This document shows, in pieces, positions 17,592 to 27,184 of a DNA stretch of 64,000 bases. This stretch comes from Cellulomonas palmilytica (GTDB lineage Bacteria; Actinomycetota; Actinomycetes; Actinomycetales; Cellulomonadaceae): positions 1,860,001 through 1,924,000 of the forward strand of contig NZ_CP062221.1 in the NCBI RefSeq assembly GCF_021590045.1, read 5' to 3'. Every line of letters begins with the position of its first letter. Positions within the stretch are counted from its first letter, which is position 1. The notes under the pieces are model-generated. The model was given only the letters and a program-made list of their open reading frames with translations. It made no database searches and was not told the DNA's origin. The translations under genes were made by a program, and so were the position numbers.

Positions 17592-18707
17592 GTGGCCACC
17601 ACCGACTTTCCCGCTGAGATCCGCGAGCTGCGCACCACCCTGGAGTCCATCCAGTCGGTGAGCGACCCGACCGCGCTGCGGGAGAAGATCGCGCGCCTGT
17701 CGGAGCAGGCCTCGGCGCCGGACCTGTGGGACGACCCGGAGTCGGCGCAGAAGGTGACGAGCGCGCTGTCGTCGGCGCAGAGCGAGCTCGAGCGGGTCGA
17801 CAAGCTGAAGTCCCGCATCGACGACCTCGAGACCCTGGTCGAGCTGGGGCAGGAGATGGAGGACGAGGACACGCTCGCCGAGGCGGAGACGGAGCTCGTC
17901 AAGATCCGCAAGGACCTGGACCAGCTCGAGGTCCGCACGCTGCTGGCGGGGGAGTACGACCAGCGTGAGGCGGTCGTGACGATCCGCTCGGGCGCGGGTG
18001 GCGTGGATGCGGCGGACTTCGCGGAGATGCTGCTGCGCATGTACCTGCGCTGGGCCGAGCGGCACGGCTACCCGACGGCGGTGCTCGACACCTCCTACGC
18101 GGAGGAGGCCGGCCTGAAGTCGGCGACGTTCGAGGTCAAGGCTCCGTACGCGTACGGGCACCTGTCGGTCGAGGCGGGCACGCACCGCCTGGTGCGCATC
18201 TCGCCGTTCGACAACCAGGGGCGCCGGCAGACGTCGTTCGCGGCGGTCGAGGTGATCCCGCTGATCGAGCAGACGGACAGCATCGAGATCCCGGAGTCGG
18301 AGATCAAGGTGGACGTGTTCCGCTCGTCGGGCCCGGGTGGTCAGTCGGTCAACACGACGGACTCGGCGGTGCGCATGACGCACCTCCCGACGGGCATCGT
18401 CGTGTCGATGCAGAACGAGAAGTCGCAGATCCAGAACCGGGCGGCGGCGCTGCGCGTCCTGCAGTCGCGCCTGCTCCTGCAGCGTCAGGAGGAGGAGCGC
18501 GCGGCGAAGAAGGAGCTCGCGGGCGACATCAAGGCGAGCTGGGGCGACCAGATGCGCTCGTACGTGCTGCAGCCGTACCAGATGGTCAAGGACCTGCGCA
18601 CGGAGCACGAGGTCGGGAACCCGGCGGCGGTGTTCGACGGCGACATCGACGACTTCATCGAGGCGGGCATCCGCTGGCGTCGCGCGCAGGAGACGCAGTC
18701 GGCCTGA
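17592..18707 (+). CDS. prfB: Peptide chain release factor 2
   Basis: RF2 recognises UGA and UAA stop codons and triggers peptide release on the ribosome. The protein has 371 residues, normal for the family. It has the N-terminal coiled helical domain, the codon-reading tripeptide SPF in [10 protein letters not shown], and the catalytic GGQ in [10 protein letters not shown]. The start is GTG 17592 (MATTDFPAE). The internal TGA and +1 programmed frameshift known from E. coli prfB are absent. In many actinobacteria prfB is followed by ftsE-ftsX-smpB; here a sugar-transport block of about 7.5 kb intervenes. Confidence 0.95.
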   Translation: MATTDFPAEIRELRTTLESIQSVSDPTALREKIARLSEQASAPDLWDDPESAQKVTSALSSAQSELERVDKLKSRIDDLETLVELGQEMEDEDTLAEAETELVKIRKDLDQLEVRTLLAGEYDQREAVVTIRSGAGGVDAADFAEMLLRMYLRWAERHGYPTAVLDTSYAEEAGLKSATFEVKAPYAYGHLSVEAGTHRLVRISPFDNQGRRQTSFAAVEVIPLIEQTDSIEIPESEIKVDVFRSSGPGGQSVNTTDSAVRMTHLPTGIVVSMQNEKSQIQNRAAALRVLQSRLLLQRQEEERAAKKELAGDIKASWGDQMRSYVLQPYQMVKDLRTEHEVGNPAAVFDGDIDDFIEAGIRWRRAQETQSA

Positions 18708-18752
18708 CGGCTCGGTGCCGGGCGGGTCGGTGCCGGCCGGGCCAGCGGGCGG

Positions 18753-19751
18753 TCAGCCGACCGTCGACGCTCGCACGGTGAACGACGTGGGCAGGATGAT
18801 CGGCTCGTTCGGCACGGGCGTGCCGCGGAAGCTCGCGAGCAGGGCGCGCGCCGCGGCCTGACCCATCTCGCGGATGGGCTGGTGCACGGTCGTGAGCGGC
18901 GGGTCGGTCTGCGCGGCGGACGGCAGGTCGTCGAACCCGACGACCGCGACGTCGTCGGGGATGCGCAGGCCGGCGCGGCGCAGCTCGACCATGGCGGCGG
19001 CCGCCATGGTGTCGTTGTGCACGAACAAGGAGTCGAACTCGATGCCGGCCTCGAGCGCGCGGTGCACGGCGGCCTGACCGGACTCGTAGCTGAAGTCGCC
19101 CTCGACGGTGTGCAGGGGGTCGAGCGTGCGGCCGGCGGCGGCGAAGCCCTCGGCGAAGCCTGCGAGGCGGTCCTGCACGCAGCCGAACCGCGGGTCGCCG
19201 CTGATGACCAGGGGAGCGCGGCGTCCGATGCCGAGCAGGTGGTGCGCGGCGGCGAGCGCGCCGAGCCGGTTCGTCGTCGCGACGGAGCCGAAGCGCGGCT
19301 CGTGGCCGCGGTCGTCGATGAGGACGACGGGCAGCCCCTCGTCGTGCAGCCGGGTGATGTAGTCGAGCTGGCCCTCGGGCTCGACGACGAGCAGGCCGTC
19401 GAACGCGCGCGCGGAGACGTGCTCCGTGAACCGGCGCATCGACTCCTCGCCCTGTGTGGTGGTGAAGACGAGCATCCCGTAGCCCTCGTCCTCGACGGCC
19501 TCGATCGCTGCCTGGACGACCTCGCCGATCCAGGGCCAGGTGAGCGAGGGCAGGAGCATGGCGACGACGTGCGTGGAGCCGCGTGCGAACGCGACCGCCC
19601 GTGCGTTGGGGACGTAGCCGAGCTCGGCGATCACGGCGCGGACGCGTGCGGCGGTGCGCGCGTCGAGCTCGTCGCGGCCGTTGAGCACGCGCGAGACCGT
19701 CGTCTTGCTGACGCCGGCGCGTTGCGCGACGTCGCGGATGGTCACAGCCAC
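18753..19751 (-). CDS. LacI-family transcriptional regulator
   Basis: This sugar-responsive repressor has 332 residues. The N-terminal helix-turn-helix is TIRDVAQRAGVSKTTVSRVL, followed by the hinge region and a periplasmic-binding-like ligand domain (LLVVEPEGQL, LVISGDPRFG, VHNDTMAAAAMVELRRAGL, VVGFDDLPSA). GTG 19751 is used as start; GTG 19745 two codons later is equally possible. It is transcribed divergently from chvE-mmsA-mmsB, so it probably controls that operon from the shared intergenic region. The inducer is unknown. Confidence 0.9.
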   Translation of the reverse strand: MAVTIRDVAQRAGVSKTTVSRVLNGRDELDARTAARVRAVIAELGYVPNARAVAFARGSTHVVAMLLPSLTWPWIGEVVQAAIEAVEDEGYGMLVFTTTQGEESMRRFTEHVSARAFDGLLVVEPEGQLDYITRLHDEGLPVVLIDDRGHEPRFGSVATTNRLGALAAAHHLLGIGRRAPLVISGDPRFGCVQDRLAGFAEGFAAAGRTLDPLHTVEGDFSYESGQAAVHRALEAGIEFDSLFVHNDTMAAAAMVELRRAGLRIPDDVAVVGFDDLPSAAQTDPPLTTVHQPIREMGQAAARALLASFRGTPVPNEPIILPTSFTVRASTVG

Positions 19752-20052
19752 GCGTCGATTGTCGCGGTCGAGGGGGCATCGCGGGGGCGCGTCGGGCCCG
19801 AAACCACCCAGTGTGACGTAGAGCACATAGGATGACTTCGGGTTGCGAAGCGAAGCCAATGCACCCAATCCGTGCGTCCTGTTCGACGCGCAGGACACGC
19901 TTTGATAACGGCGCTTGCGTTCGTGCTGGCTTTGAGTCTTGAATTCAAGCCATCACTCCGGGGCAGTGGGTCAAAGACGGCTCCACGCACGGACGGAGCG
20001 GCGGCAGCCGCACCGACGCGCCCCGGACGGTGTGCCAGAGGAGTAGACGACG
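19752..20052. promoter_or_regulatory. Divergent control region between lacI and chvE
   Basis: About 300 bases without a gene. The part from 19810 to 19960 is clearly less GC-rich than its surroundings and holds several inverted repeats: gtcctg/caggac (19876-19881 and 19891-19896), aacg/cgtt (19907-19910 and 19918-19921), and a composite palindrome at 19927-19952. These are candidate operators for the LacI regulator or the ROK regulator encoded downstream. I cannot assign a single convincing -35/-10 pair for chvE. Confidence 0.55.
19927..19952. promoter_or_regulatory. Nested palindrome, candidate operator for the sugar-transport operon
   Basis: Outer arms TGGCTT (19927-19932) and AAGCCA (19947-19952) overlap a perfect 12-base palindrome CTTGAATTCAAG (19938-19949). 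AT-rich palindromes of this kind are rare in this sequence and sit about 100 bases before the chvE start. Confidence 0.5.
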
Positions 20053-21207
20053 ATGTCCCAGACCTGGAAGAAGCTGTCGGTCGCCATCGCGACCGCCGGC
20101 CTGCTCACCGCCTCCCTCGCCGCGTGCAGCAGCGAGCGCAGCGGCGACGACGACAAGCCGACCGCCGGCGCGGGTGCCACGGGCGGCGCGGCGGCGGAGG
20201 AGGGCGGCCTCATCGGCATCGCCATGCCGACGAAGGCCCTCGAGCGGTGGAACCGCGACGGCGCCCACCTCGTGGAGCTCCTCGAGGAGGCGGGCTTCGA
20301 GACGAGCCTGCAGTACGCGGACAACAAGACCGACCAGCAGATCAGCCAGATCGAGAACATGATCAACGACGGCGCCAAGGTGCTCGTCATCGCCTCGATC
20401 GACGGCACCACGCTCGGCCCGGTGCTCGAGCAGGCCGCCGCGAAGGACGTCAAGGTCATCGCGTACGACCGCCTGATCAACGAGACGCCGAACGTCGACT
20501 ACTACGCGACGTTCGACAACTACAAGGTCGGCCAGATGCAGGGCACCTTCATCGAGGAGACCCTCGGCCTCAAGGACGGCAAGGGCCCGTTCAACTTCGA
20601 GCCGTTCGCCGGGTCGCCCGACGACAACAACGCGAAGTTCTACTTCCAGGGCGCCTGGGACATCCTCAAGCAGTACGTCGAGAACGGGAAGCTCGTCGTG
20701 CCGTCGGGCAAGGCGCCCAAGACGGACGACCAGTGGACGAACATCGGCATCCTCGGCTGGGGCTCGGACGACGCCCAGGCCGAGATGGAGAACCGCCTCA
20801 ACTCGTTCTACGGCGGCGACACCAAGGTCGAGGTCGTGCTGTCCCCGAACGACTCGCTCGCGCTCGGCATCTCGCAGGCGCTCACCGGCGCCGGCTACAA
20901 GGCCGGCGAGGGCTGGCCGGTCCTGACCGGTCAGGACGCGGACCAGGCGAACGTGCTCAACATGCTCGCCGGCAAGCAGTCCATGACGGTCTGGAAGGAC
21001 ACGCGTGCGCTGGGTGACGCGGTCGCCAACATGGTCAAGGAGGTCGTCGCGGGCGGCGACGTCACGGTGAACGACACGACCACGTACAACAACAACGTCA
21101 AGACCGTCCCGACGCTGCTGCTCGACCCGCAGGTCGTCACGCCCGACACGGTCGAGAAGGACCTGGTCGAGTCCGGCTTCTACTCGGCATCCGACCTGGG
21201 TCTGTGA
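20053..21207 (+). CDS. chvE: Multiple-sugar-binding lipoprotein of an ABC importer (ChvE type)
   Basis: This secreted substrate-binding protein has 384 residues. A signal peptide with lipobox LAAC (Cys at about residue 25) anchors it to the membrane. A low-complexity linker precedes a type I periplasmic-binding fold: IGIAMPTKALERWNRDG, ADNKTDQQISQIENMI, VIAYDRLI, LSPNDSLALGI and VLTGQDADQANVLNML. The pattern is that of the ChvE/multiple-monosaccharide family, which binds sugars such as xylose, glucose, galactose or arabinose. The exact sugar cannot be read from sequence. It is first in the operon with mmsA and mmsB. Confidence 0.9.
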   Translation: MSQTWKKLSVAIATAGLLTASLAACSSERSGDDDKPTAGAGATGGAAAEEGGLIGIAMPTKALERWNRDGAHLVELLEEAGFETSLQYADNKTDQQISQIENMINDGAKVLVIASIDGTTLGPVLEQAAAKDVKVIAYDRLINETPNVDYYATFDNYKVGQMQGTFIEETLGLKDGKGPFNFEPFAGSPDDNNAKFYFQGAWDILKQYVENGKLVVPSGKAPKTDDQWTNIGILGWGSDDAQAEMENRLNSFYGGDTKVEVVLSPNDSLALGISQALTGAGYKAGEGWPVLTGQDADQANVLNMLAGKQSMTVWKDTRALGDAVANMVKEVVAGGDVTVNDTTTYNNNVKTVPTLLLDPQVVTPDTVEKDLVESGFYSASDLGL

Positions 21208-21223
21208 CCCGCGCCTGACGCGG

Positions 21224-21259
21224 GCCGCCGGCGCACCCTCGCCAGGGTGCGTCGGCGGC
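21224..21259 (+). terminator. Strong intra-operon hairpin between chvE and mmsA
   Basis: A 16-bp stem (gccgccggcgcaccct with agggtgcgtcggcggc, one G-U pair) and a 4-base loop lie 17 bases after the chvE stop. There is no U-tract. Such hairpins commonly act as partial terminators or 3'-end stabilisers, letting the binding protein be made in excess over the membrane subunits. Confidence 0.6.
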
Positions 21260-21348
21260 CGGTCGGGCCCGCCGCCCGGGGCAGGGCGGCACCGTCAGGG
21301 TCCGCCACCCGGCGGACCGGTCGTGACCGGGCAAGGACCGAGGACCAG

Positions 21349-22905
21349 ATGGACACCACAGCAACACCCGACTACATCCTCGAGATGCGGGGCATCACCA
21401 AGCGTTTCCCGGGCGTACTCGCCCTCTCGGACGTGAACCTGTCCGTCCGCCGCGGCGAGATCCACGCGATCTGCGGCGAGAACGGCGCGGGCAAGTCGAC
21501 CCTCATGAAGGTGCTCTCCGGCGTCTACCCGCACGGGACCTACGAGGGCGACATCGTCTTCGAGGGCAGCACCGCCGAGTTCCGCACCATCCGCGACTCG
21601 GAGCACGTGGGGATCGTCATCATCCACCAGGAGCTGGCGCTGTCGCCGTTCCTGTCGATCGCCGAGAACATCTTCCTCGGCAACGAGCGCGCGCAGCGCG
21701 GCGTCATCGACTGGAACCACACCAACTCCGAGGCCGCGAAGCTGCTCGAGCGCGTCGGTCTCGACGAGCGCCCCGACACCAAGATCATCGACATCGGCGT
21801 CGGCAAGCAGCAGCTCGTGGAGATCGCCAAGGCGCTCTCCAAGGAGGTCAAGCTCCTCATCCTCGACGAGCCGACCGCGGCCCTGAACGACGAGGACAGC
21901 GCGCACCTGCTCGGCCTGATCAGCGGTCTGCGTGACCTCGGCATCACCTCGATCATCATCAGCCACAAGCTGAACGAGATCGAGTCGATCGCCGACACCA
22001 CGACGATCATCCGCGACGGCCAGACGATCGAGACGCTGGACATGCGCGCCGAGGGCGTGACCGAGGAGCGGATCATCCGCGGCATGGTCGGGCGCCCGCT
22101 CGACCACCGGTTCCCCGAGCACACGCCGTCCATCGGCGACGAGGTGCTGCGCATCGAGGACTGGACCGTGCACCACCCGCTCGACCAGGCCCGCAAGGTC
22201 GTCGACGGCGCGTCGCTCAACGTGCGGCGCGGCGAGATCGTCGGCATCGCGGGGCTCATGGGTGCGGGACGCACCGAGCTCGCGATGTCGGTGTTCGGCC
22301 GGGCGTACGGCTCGCACATCTCGGGGCGCGTCTACAAGGACGGCCGCGAGGTCCAGCTCCACACGGTGGGTGCGGCGATCGACGCGGGACTCGCGTACGC
22401 GACCGAGGACCGCAAGCACTACGGGCTGAACCTCATCTCGACCATCCGGGACAACATCTCGGGTGCCGCGATCCACAAGGTCGCCTCGCGAGGCGTCATC
22501 GACCGCAACGAGGAGCTGAAGGTCGCCGAGCGGTTCCGCAAGGACCTCGGCATCCGCACGCCCACGGTCGAGGCGCTCGTCGGGAAGCTGTCCGGCGGCA
22601 ACCAGCAGAAGGTCGTGCTGAGCAAGTGGATCTTCTCCGACCCGGACGTGCTGATCCTCGACGAGCCGACGCGCGGCATCGACGTCGGCGCGAAGTACGA
22701 GATCTACACGATCATCAACAAGCTGGCTGACGCGGGCAAGGGCGTCATCGTCATCTCGTCGGAGCTGCCCGAGCTGCTCGGCATCTGCGACCGCATCTAC
22801 ACCCTGTCCCAGGGGCGCATCACGGGCGAGGTCGCCCGCGAGGACGCGACCCAGGAGCGACTCATGCACTACATGACCATGGAGAAGGACGTGACTCCCC
22901 GATGA
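21349..22905 (+). CDS. mmsA: Multiple monosaccharide ABC transporter ATP-binding protein
   Basis: This cytoplasmic ATPase of a sugar importer has 518 residues and two fused nucleotide-binding domains, as in XylG/MglA. Domain 1 has Walker [11 protein letters not shown] and Walker [12 protein letters not shown], with the Q-loop in VIIHQELAL. Domain 2 has the usual degenerate Walker A ([10 protein letters not shown]), signature LSGGNQQKV and Walker [16 protein letters not shown]. The start is ATG 21349 with AGGA just upstream. Its stop overlaps the mmsB ATG (ATGA). The opening [15 protein letters not shown] and [11 protein letters not shown] match the MmsA subgroup. Confidence 0.93.
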   Translation: MDTTATPDYILEMRGITKRFPGVLALSDVNLSVRRGEIHAICGENGAGKSTLMKVLSGVYPHGTYEGDIVFEGSTAEFRTIRDSEHVGIVIIHQELALSPFLSIAENIFLGNERAQRGVIDWNHTNSEAAKLLERVGLDERPDTKIIDIGVGKQQLVEIAKALSKEVKLLILDEPTAALNDEDSAHLLGLISGLRDLGITSIIISHKLNEIESIADTTTIIRDGQTIETLDMRAEGVTEERIIRGMVGRPLDHRFPEHTPSIGDEVLRIEDWTVHHPLDQARKVVDGASLNVRRGEIVGIAGLMGAGRTELAMSVFGRAYGSHISGRVYKDGREVQLHTVGAAIDAGLAYATEDRKHYGLNLISTIRDNISGAAIHKVASRGVIDRNEELKVAERFRKDLGIRTPTVEALVGKLSGGNQQKVVLSKWIFSDPDVLILDEPTRGIDVGAKYEIYTIINKLADAGKGVIVISSELPELLGICDRIYTLSQGRITGEVAREDATQERLMHYMTMEKDVTPR

Positions 22906-24137
22906 GCACCGACACCAACCTCGCCCCCGCGATGCCCCCCGGTGAGCAGGCCCGCGTCCCGCTGAGCCAGCGCCTGTCGGGCCTCGGCGGGAACGCGCGC
23001 CAGTACGGCATCTTCGCGGCGCTCGTGCTGATCGTCCTGCTCTTCCAGGGGCTCACCGACGGCCGTCTCCTCAAGCCGGACAACGTCGTCTCCCTGTTCC
23101 AGCAGAACGCGTACGTCATGGTGCTCGCCATCGGCATGGTCATGGTGATCGTCGCCGGTCACATCGACCTGTCGGTCGGGTCGGTCGTCGCGTTCGTCGG
23201 CGGTGTCGTGGCCGTGTCGATCACCGACTGGGGCCTGCCGTGGTGGGTCGCGGTGCTCATCGGCGTCGCGATCGGAGCCGTGGTCGGCGCCTGGCAGGGC
23301 TTCTGGATCGCGTACATCGGGATCCCGGCGTTCATCGTGACGCTCGCCGGCATGCTGATCTTCCGCGGCCTCGCGCTCGTCGTGGTCAGCCAGACCATCC
23401 GCGTCAACGACGACGACTTCAACTCGATCGTCTCCGGCTCGCTGCCGAACTTCCTCGGCTTCAGCGGAGACATGGACGTCGTCACGCTCGTCATCGGTGC
23501 GCTCGCCTTCGCGGCCTTCGCGTTCGCGCAGTTCCGCGCCCGCATGCAGCTGCGCAAGCACGACCTGCACGTCGAGGCGTTCGGCCTGTTCGTCGCGAAG
23601 CTCGTCGGCATCGCGATCGCGCTCGGCTTCCTGTCCGTGCTGCTGTCGCTGTCGGCCGGCGGCATGCCGATCATCCTCGTGATCGTCGGTGTCCTGATCG
23701 TCGCCTACACGTTCCTCATGGGGCGCACGGTCTTCGGCCGGCACATCTACGCGGTCGGTGGCAACCGACCCGCGGCGAGCCTGTCGGGTGTGCGCACCAA
23801 GCGCGTCGACTTCATGATCTTCGTCAACATCGGCGCCCTCGCGGGCGTCGCGGCGATCATCACGACCGCCCGCGGCGGTGCGGCCGTCGCGGCCGCCGGC
23901 CAGAGCTTCGAGCTCGACGCGATCGCGGCCTGCTTCATCGGTGGCGCGGCCGTCACCGGCGGTATCGGCCGGATCTCGGGCGCCATCGTCGGTGCGCTCA
24001 TCATGGGCGTGCTGAACATGGGCCTGTCGATCATGTCGGTCGACCCGTCCTGGCAGCAGGCGATCAAGGGTCTGGTGCTGCTGTTCGCGGTGGCGTTCGA
24101 CCTGATCAACAAGCGTCGCGCCGGCACGAGCAGCTGA
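22902..24137 (+). CDS. mmsB: Multiple monosaccharide ABC transporter permease
   Basis: This membrane subunit of the sugar importer has 411 residues and about ten hydrophobic segments. Family landmarks include [74 protein letters not shown] and a short polar C-terminus. It is longer than RbsC-type permeases, as expected for the XylH/MmsB group. It is translationally coupled to mmsA. Confidence 0.93.
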   Translation: MSTDTNLAPAMPPGEQARVPLSQRLSGLGGNARQYGIFAALVLIVLLFQGLTDGRLLKPDNVVSLFQQNAYVMVLAIGMVMVIVAGHIDLSVGSVVAFVGGVVAVSITDWGLPWWVAVLIGVAIGAVVGAWQGFWIAYIGIPAFIVTLAGMLIFRGLALVVVSQTIRVNDDDFNSIVSGSLPNFLGFSGDMDVVTLVIGALAFAAFAFAQFRARMQLRKHDLHVEAFGLFVAKLVGIAIALGFLSVLLSLSAGGMPIILVIVGVLIVAYTFLMGRTVFGRHIYAVGGNRPAASLSGVRTKRVDFMIFVNIGALAGVAAIITTARGGAAVAAAGQSFELDAIAACFIGGAAVTGGIGRISGAIVGALIMGVLNMGLSIMSVDPSWQQAIKGLVLLFAVAFDLINKRRAGTSS

Positions 24138-24174
24138 CACGACGGAACTGGCCGGGTCCCGGCCCGACGGACAC

Positions 24175-24180
24175 TAGGGT
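24175..24180 (+). promoter_or_regulatory. Candidate -10 element of a leaderless promoter for the ROK regulator
   Basis: TAGGGT lies 6 bases before GTG 24187 and no Shine-Dalgarno sequence intervenes. If real, the ROK gene has its own promoter as well as possible read-through from mmsB. Confidence 0.4.
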
Positions 24181-24186
24181 GCGAGC

Positions 24187-25389
24187 GTGAGCAGGCGAGC
24201 GAGCACGGCCGGCTCACAGTCGTCCCTGCGCGAGGCCAACCGCCAGCTCGTCGTCGAGACGGTCAAGCGGTACGGCGGCCTGACGCAGGTCGAGCTCTCC
24301 GAGGCCACCGGTCTGTCCCAGGCGACGGTGTCGACGATCGTCCGCGAGCTCTACGCCGCGGGGGTCGTCGACACTGTCGCGACCACGCGCAGCGGGCGGC
24401 GTGCCCAGATGGTCACGCTCGCCCGCCGCGTGGGTCTCGCGGCCGACGTGCAGATCGGCCACCGGCACCTGCGCGTCGCGCTGGGCGACTTCTCGCACGA
24501 GATCCTCGCCGAGCAGACGCTCCCGCTGCCGGTGGAGCACCGGGTCGACACGACGCTCGACCGGGTCGCGCTGCTGGTGATCGACCTGCTCGAACGGGTC
24601 GGGGCGTCGCTCGGCGACGTGGTCGGCATGGGCGTCGGCGTGCCGGCTCCCGTCGACCTCGCGACGGGGATGATCTCCGTCGAGGGGATCATGCCCGGCT
24701 GGGACGACGTGCACCTCGGGCAGGTCCTGTCCAAGCGGCTCGAGCTGCCCGTGTACGTCGACAACGACGCGAACCTGGCGGCCGTCGCGGAGTCCACCGT
24801 CGGCGCCGCGCGGGACCACGCGGACAGCCTGTTCCTGCGGGCGTCGTACGGCGTGGGCGCCGGGATCGTCCTCGGCGGCCAGGTGCTGCGCGGCTTCGCG
24901 GGCACCGCGGGGGAGATCGGGCACCTCACGGTGCGCCCCGACGGCGAGCCGTGCCGGTGCGGCCGGCGCGGGTGCCTCGACACGGTCGTCGGGGCGGGAG
25001 CGCTGCTCGACGCGGTCGGGCCCGTGCCTGGGATCGCGAGCCTGCGCGACGTCGTGCAGCGCGCCAACCAGGGCGACGAGCGCTGCGGCGACGCGATCGC
25101 GGAGGCCGGTGCGGTGATCGGGGCGGCGCTCGCGGGGCTCGTGCTGGCGGTGAACCCGCAGGTGGTGGTCGTGGGCGGGGAGCTCGCGGAGACCGGCGAG
25201 ACGCTCGTGGCGCCGCTGCGCGCGGCGCTCTCGCGGCACGCGCTGCCGAACCGCATCGCGCCGCTGGAGGTGGTACGCGCGAGCCTCGGCACGCGCGCGG
25301 AGATGGTGGGGGCGCTGGCACTCGCGGTCCAGTCGACCGACGTGCCTCTGAGCGTCGACGAGACCGTCGACGTCGAGGGGTTGGGATGA
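24187..25389 (+). CDS. ROK-family transcriptional regulator
   Basis: This regulator has 400 residues. The N-terminal winged helix-turn-helix (GGLTQVELSEATGLSQATVS) precedes a ROK sugar-kinase-like domain with VDNDANLAAVAE (catalytic-type Asp retained), GVGAGIVLGG, AGEIGHLTV and the zinc motif CRCGRRGCLD. XylR/NagC-type ROK proteins repress sugar genes until sugar binds. It is 49 bases downstream of mmsB and is a likely second regulator of the importer beside the LacI protein. Whether it can phosphorylate a sugar is unknown. Confidence 0.9.
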   Translation: MSRRASTAGSQSSLREANRQLVVETVKRYGGLTQVELSEATGLSQATVSTIVRELYAAGVVDTVATTRSGRRAQMVTLARRVGLAADVQIGHRHLRVALGDFSHEILAEQTLPLPVEHRVDTTLDRVALLVIDLLERVGASLGDVVGMGVGVPAPVDLATGMISVEGIMPGWDDVHLGQVLSKRLELPVYVDNDANLAAVAESTVGAARDHADSLFLRASYGVGAGIVLGGQVLRGFAGTAGEIGHLTVRPDGEPCRCGRRGCLDTVVGAGALLDAVGPVPGIASLRDVVQRANQGDERCGDAIAEAGAVIGAALAGLVLAVNPQVVVVGGELAETGETLVAPLRAALSRHALPNRIAPLEVVRASLGTRAEMVGALALAVQSTDVPLSVDETVDVEGLG

Positions 25390-25468
25390 CGTCGATGGAG
25401 GACCGTTGACGACGCAGGAGTGGGAGACTTCACTGACCGCAACACGACGACGTGAGGCAGGTGAGCAC

Positions 25469-26239
25469 ATGGACGCGGTGCCGGTGCCTCTGCTGTCCAT
25501 GCGCGGCATCAGCAAGAACTTCGGCGCGGTCGAGGCGCTCGCGGGCGTCGACATCGACGTGTTCGCGCACGAGGTCGTCGCGCTCGTCGGCGACAACGGG
25601 GCCGGCAAGTCGACGCTCGCCAAGGTCGTCGCAGGTGCGTACACGCCCGACGCGGGCCTCATCGAGATCGCGGGGGAGCCCACGACGATCACGACGCCGG
25701 CCGCCGCGCACCAGCTCGGCATCGCGACCGTGTTCCAGGACTTCGCGCTGTGCGACAACCTCGACGTGACGTCGAACCTCTTCCTGGGACGCGAGGTGCG
25801 CTCGGGCGGGCTGCTCGACGACGGGTACATGGAGGCCACCGCGCGCCGCGTCCTCGACAAGCTGAACTCGCGCATCCCGTCGGTCCGCACGCCGTTGTCG
25901 ACCCTCTCGGCCGGGCAGCGGCAGTCGGTCGCGATCGCGCGCACGCTCATCGGCGAGCCGCGCATCGTCGTGCTCGACGAGCCGACCGCGGCCCTGTCGG
26001 TCGCGCAGACCGCCGAGGTGCTCACCCACATCGAGCGGCTGCGCGAGCTGGGTCTCGCGGTCATCCTCATCAGCCACAACATGACGGACGTGCGCGCGGT
26101 GTCCGACCGCATCGTCGTCCTGCGGCACGGCCGCAACAACGGCACGTTCGACGCGGCGACGACGAGCCACGAGGAGGTCCTCGCGGCGATCACGGGCGCG
26201 ACGGTGCGCCGCCAGCCGCGCCTGCACGCGCTGCGCTGA
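25469..26239 (+). CDS. Lone sugar ABC transporter ATP-binding protein (single domain, FrcA-like)
   Basis: This single-domain ATPase has 256 residues. It has Walker [12 protein letters not shown]-loop TVFQDFALCDNL, signature LSAGQRQSVAIAR, Walker [12 protein letters not shown] and H-loop ISHNMTDV. It resembles the sugar importers of the CUT2 class that use one-domain ATPases. No permease or binding-protein gene follows it, so it either serves an importer encoded elsewhere or assists the MmsAB system. ATG 25469 fits the family N-terminus; TTG 25406 with GGAGG upstream would add 21 residues. Confidence 0.82.
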   Translation: MDAVPVPLLSMRGISKNFGAVEALAGVDIDVFAHEVVALVGDNGAGKSTLAKVVAGAYTPDAGLIEIAGEPTTITTPAAAHQLGIATVFQDFALCDNLDVTSNLFLGREVRSGGLLDDGYMEATARRVLDKLNSRIPSVRTPLSTLSAGQRQSVAIARTLIGEPRIVVLDEPTAALSVAQTAEVLTHIERLRELGLAVILISHNMTDVRAVSDRIVVLRHGRNNGTFDAATTSHEEVLAAITGATVRRQPRLHALR

Positions 26240-26482
26240 CACCGCGCGTGGCCGCGGCGCACGTGCCCGGCACGTCCGCGCGGCACGTCCCGTCCGGTTC
26301 GTCCGGATCGGTCGCGCCCGATCGTCGACCTTCACCGGACCTCCCCGCCCGCACGGCGTGTCGCCGGACCGGGCCCACGGCGGCGGTGCCTAGTCTCGAC
26401 GCGCCGGACACCCGTCCGGTGGCCGGGTGCGCCCGGTCCGGTGGTGCGGGACCCGCCGCAGCGAGCAACCCGAGCGAGCAGC

Positions 26483-27172
26483 GTGATCAAGTTCGAGAAC
26501 GTCACCAAGGTCTACGCGCGCGGCGCACGCCCCGCGCTGGACCGCATCACGCTCGAGGTGGAGCGCGGTGAGTTCGTCTTCCTCGTCGGCGCGTCCGGCT
26601 CGGGGAAGTCGACGTTCCTGCGCCTCGTGCTGCGCGAGGAACGCGCGTCGGCCGGCAAGGTCTTCGTCGCGGGCAAGGAGCTCGGCTCGCTGTCGTCGTG
26701 GAAGGTCCCGCAGCTGCGTCGCCAGATCGGCGCGGTCTTCCAGGACTTCCGCCTGCTGCCCAACAAGACCGTGTTCGAGAACGTCGCGTTCGCGCTGCAG
26801 GTCATCGGCAAGCCGCGGCACCAGATCCTCACGACCGTCCCGGACGTGCTCGAGATGGTCGGGCTCGCGGGCAAGGAGAAGCGCCGTCCGCACGAGCTGT
26901 CGGGCGGTGAGCAGCAGCGTGTCGCGATCGCGCGCGCGTTCGTCAACCGGCCGCAGATCCTGCTGTGCGACGAGCCCACCGGCAACCTCGACCCGACGAC
27001 GTCCCTGGGGATCATGCGCCTGCTCGACCGCATCAACCGCACCGGCACCACGGTGGTCATGGCCACGCACGACGACGAGATCGTCGACCAGATGCGCAAG
27101 CGCGTCGTCGAGCTCGCGACCGGTGAGCTCGTGCGCGACCAGTCGCGCGGCGTCTACGGCTCGGACCGCTGA
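26483..27172 (+). CDS. ftsE: Cell division ATP-binding protein FtsE
   Basis: FtsE is the ATPase partner of FtsX at the division septum and controls a peptidoglycan hydrolase. It has 229 residues with Walker [12 protein letters not shown]-loop [20 protein letters not shown], signature [13 protein letters not shown], Walker [13 protein letters not shown] and H-loop [11 protein letters not shown] 26483 ([11 protein letters not shown]) matches the family start. A possible -10 element TAGTCT lies at 26391-26396. It precedes ftsX by 12 bases and belongs to the ftsE-ftsX-M23 operon. Confidence 0.95.
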   Translation: MIKFENVTKVYARGARPALDRITLEVERGEFVFLVGASGSGKSTFLRLVLREERASAGKVFVAGKELGSLSSWKVPQLRRQIGAVFQDFRLLPNKTVFENVAFALQVIGKPRHQILTTVPDVLEMVGLAGKEKRRPHELSGGEQQRVAIARAFVNRPQILLCDEPTGNLDPTTSLGIMRLLDRINRTGTTVVMATHDDEIVDQMRKRVVELATGELVRDQSRGVYGSDR

Positions 27173-27184
27173 GGCGAGGGCGAC

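Noticed and set aside
17527..17700. E. coli-type programmed frameshift in prfB
   Set aside because: No in-frame TGA with a slippery CTT context exists near the start; RF2 reads continuously from GTG 17592.
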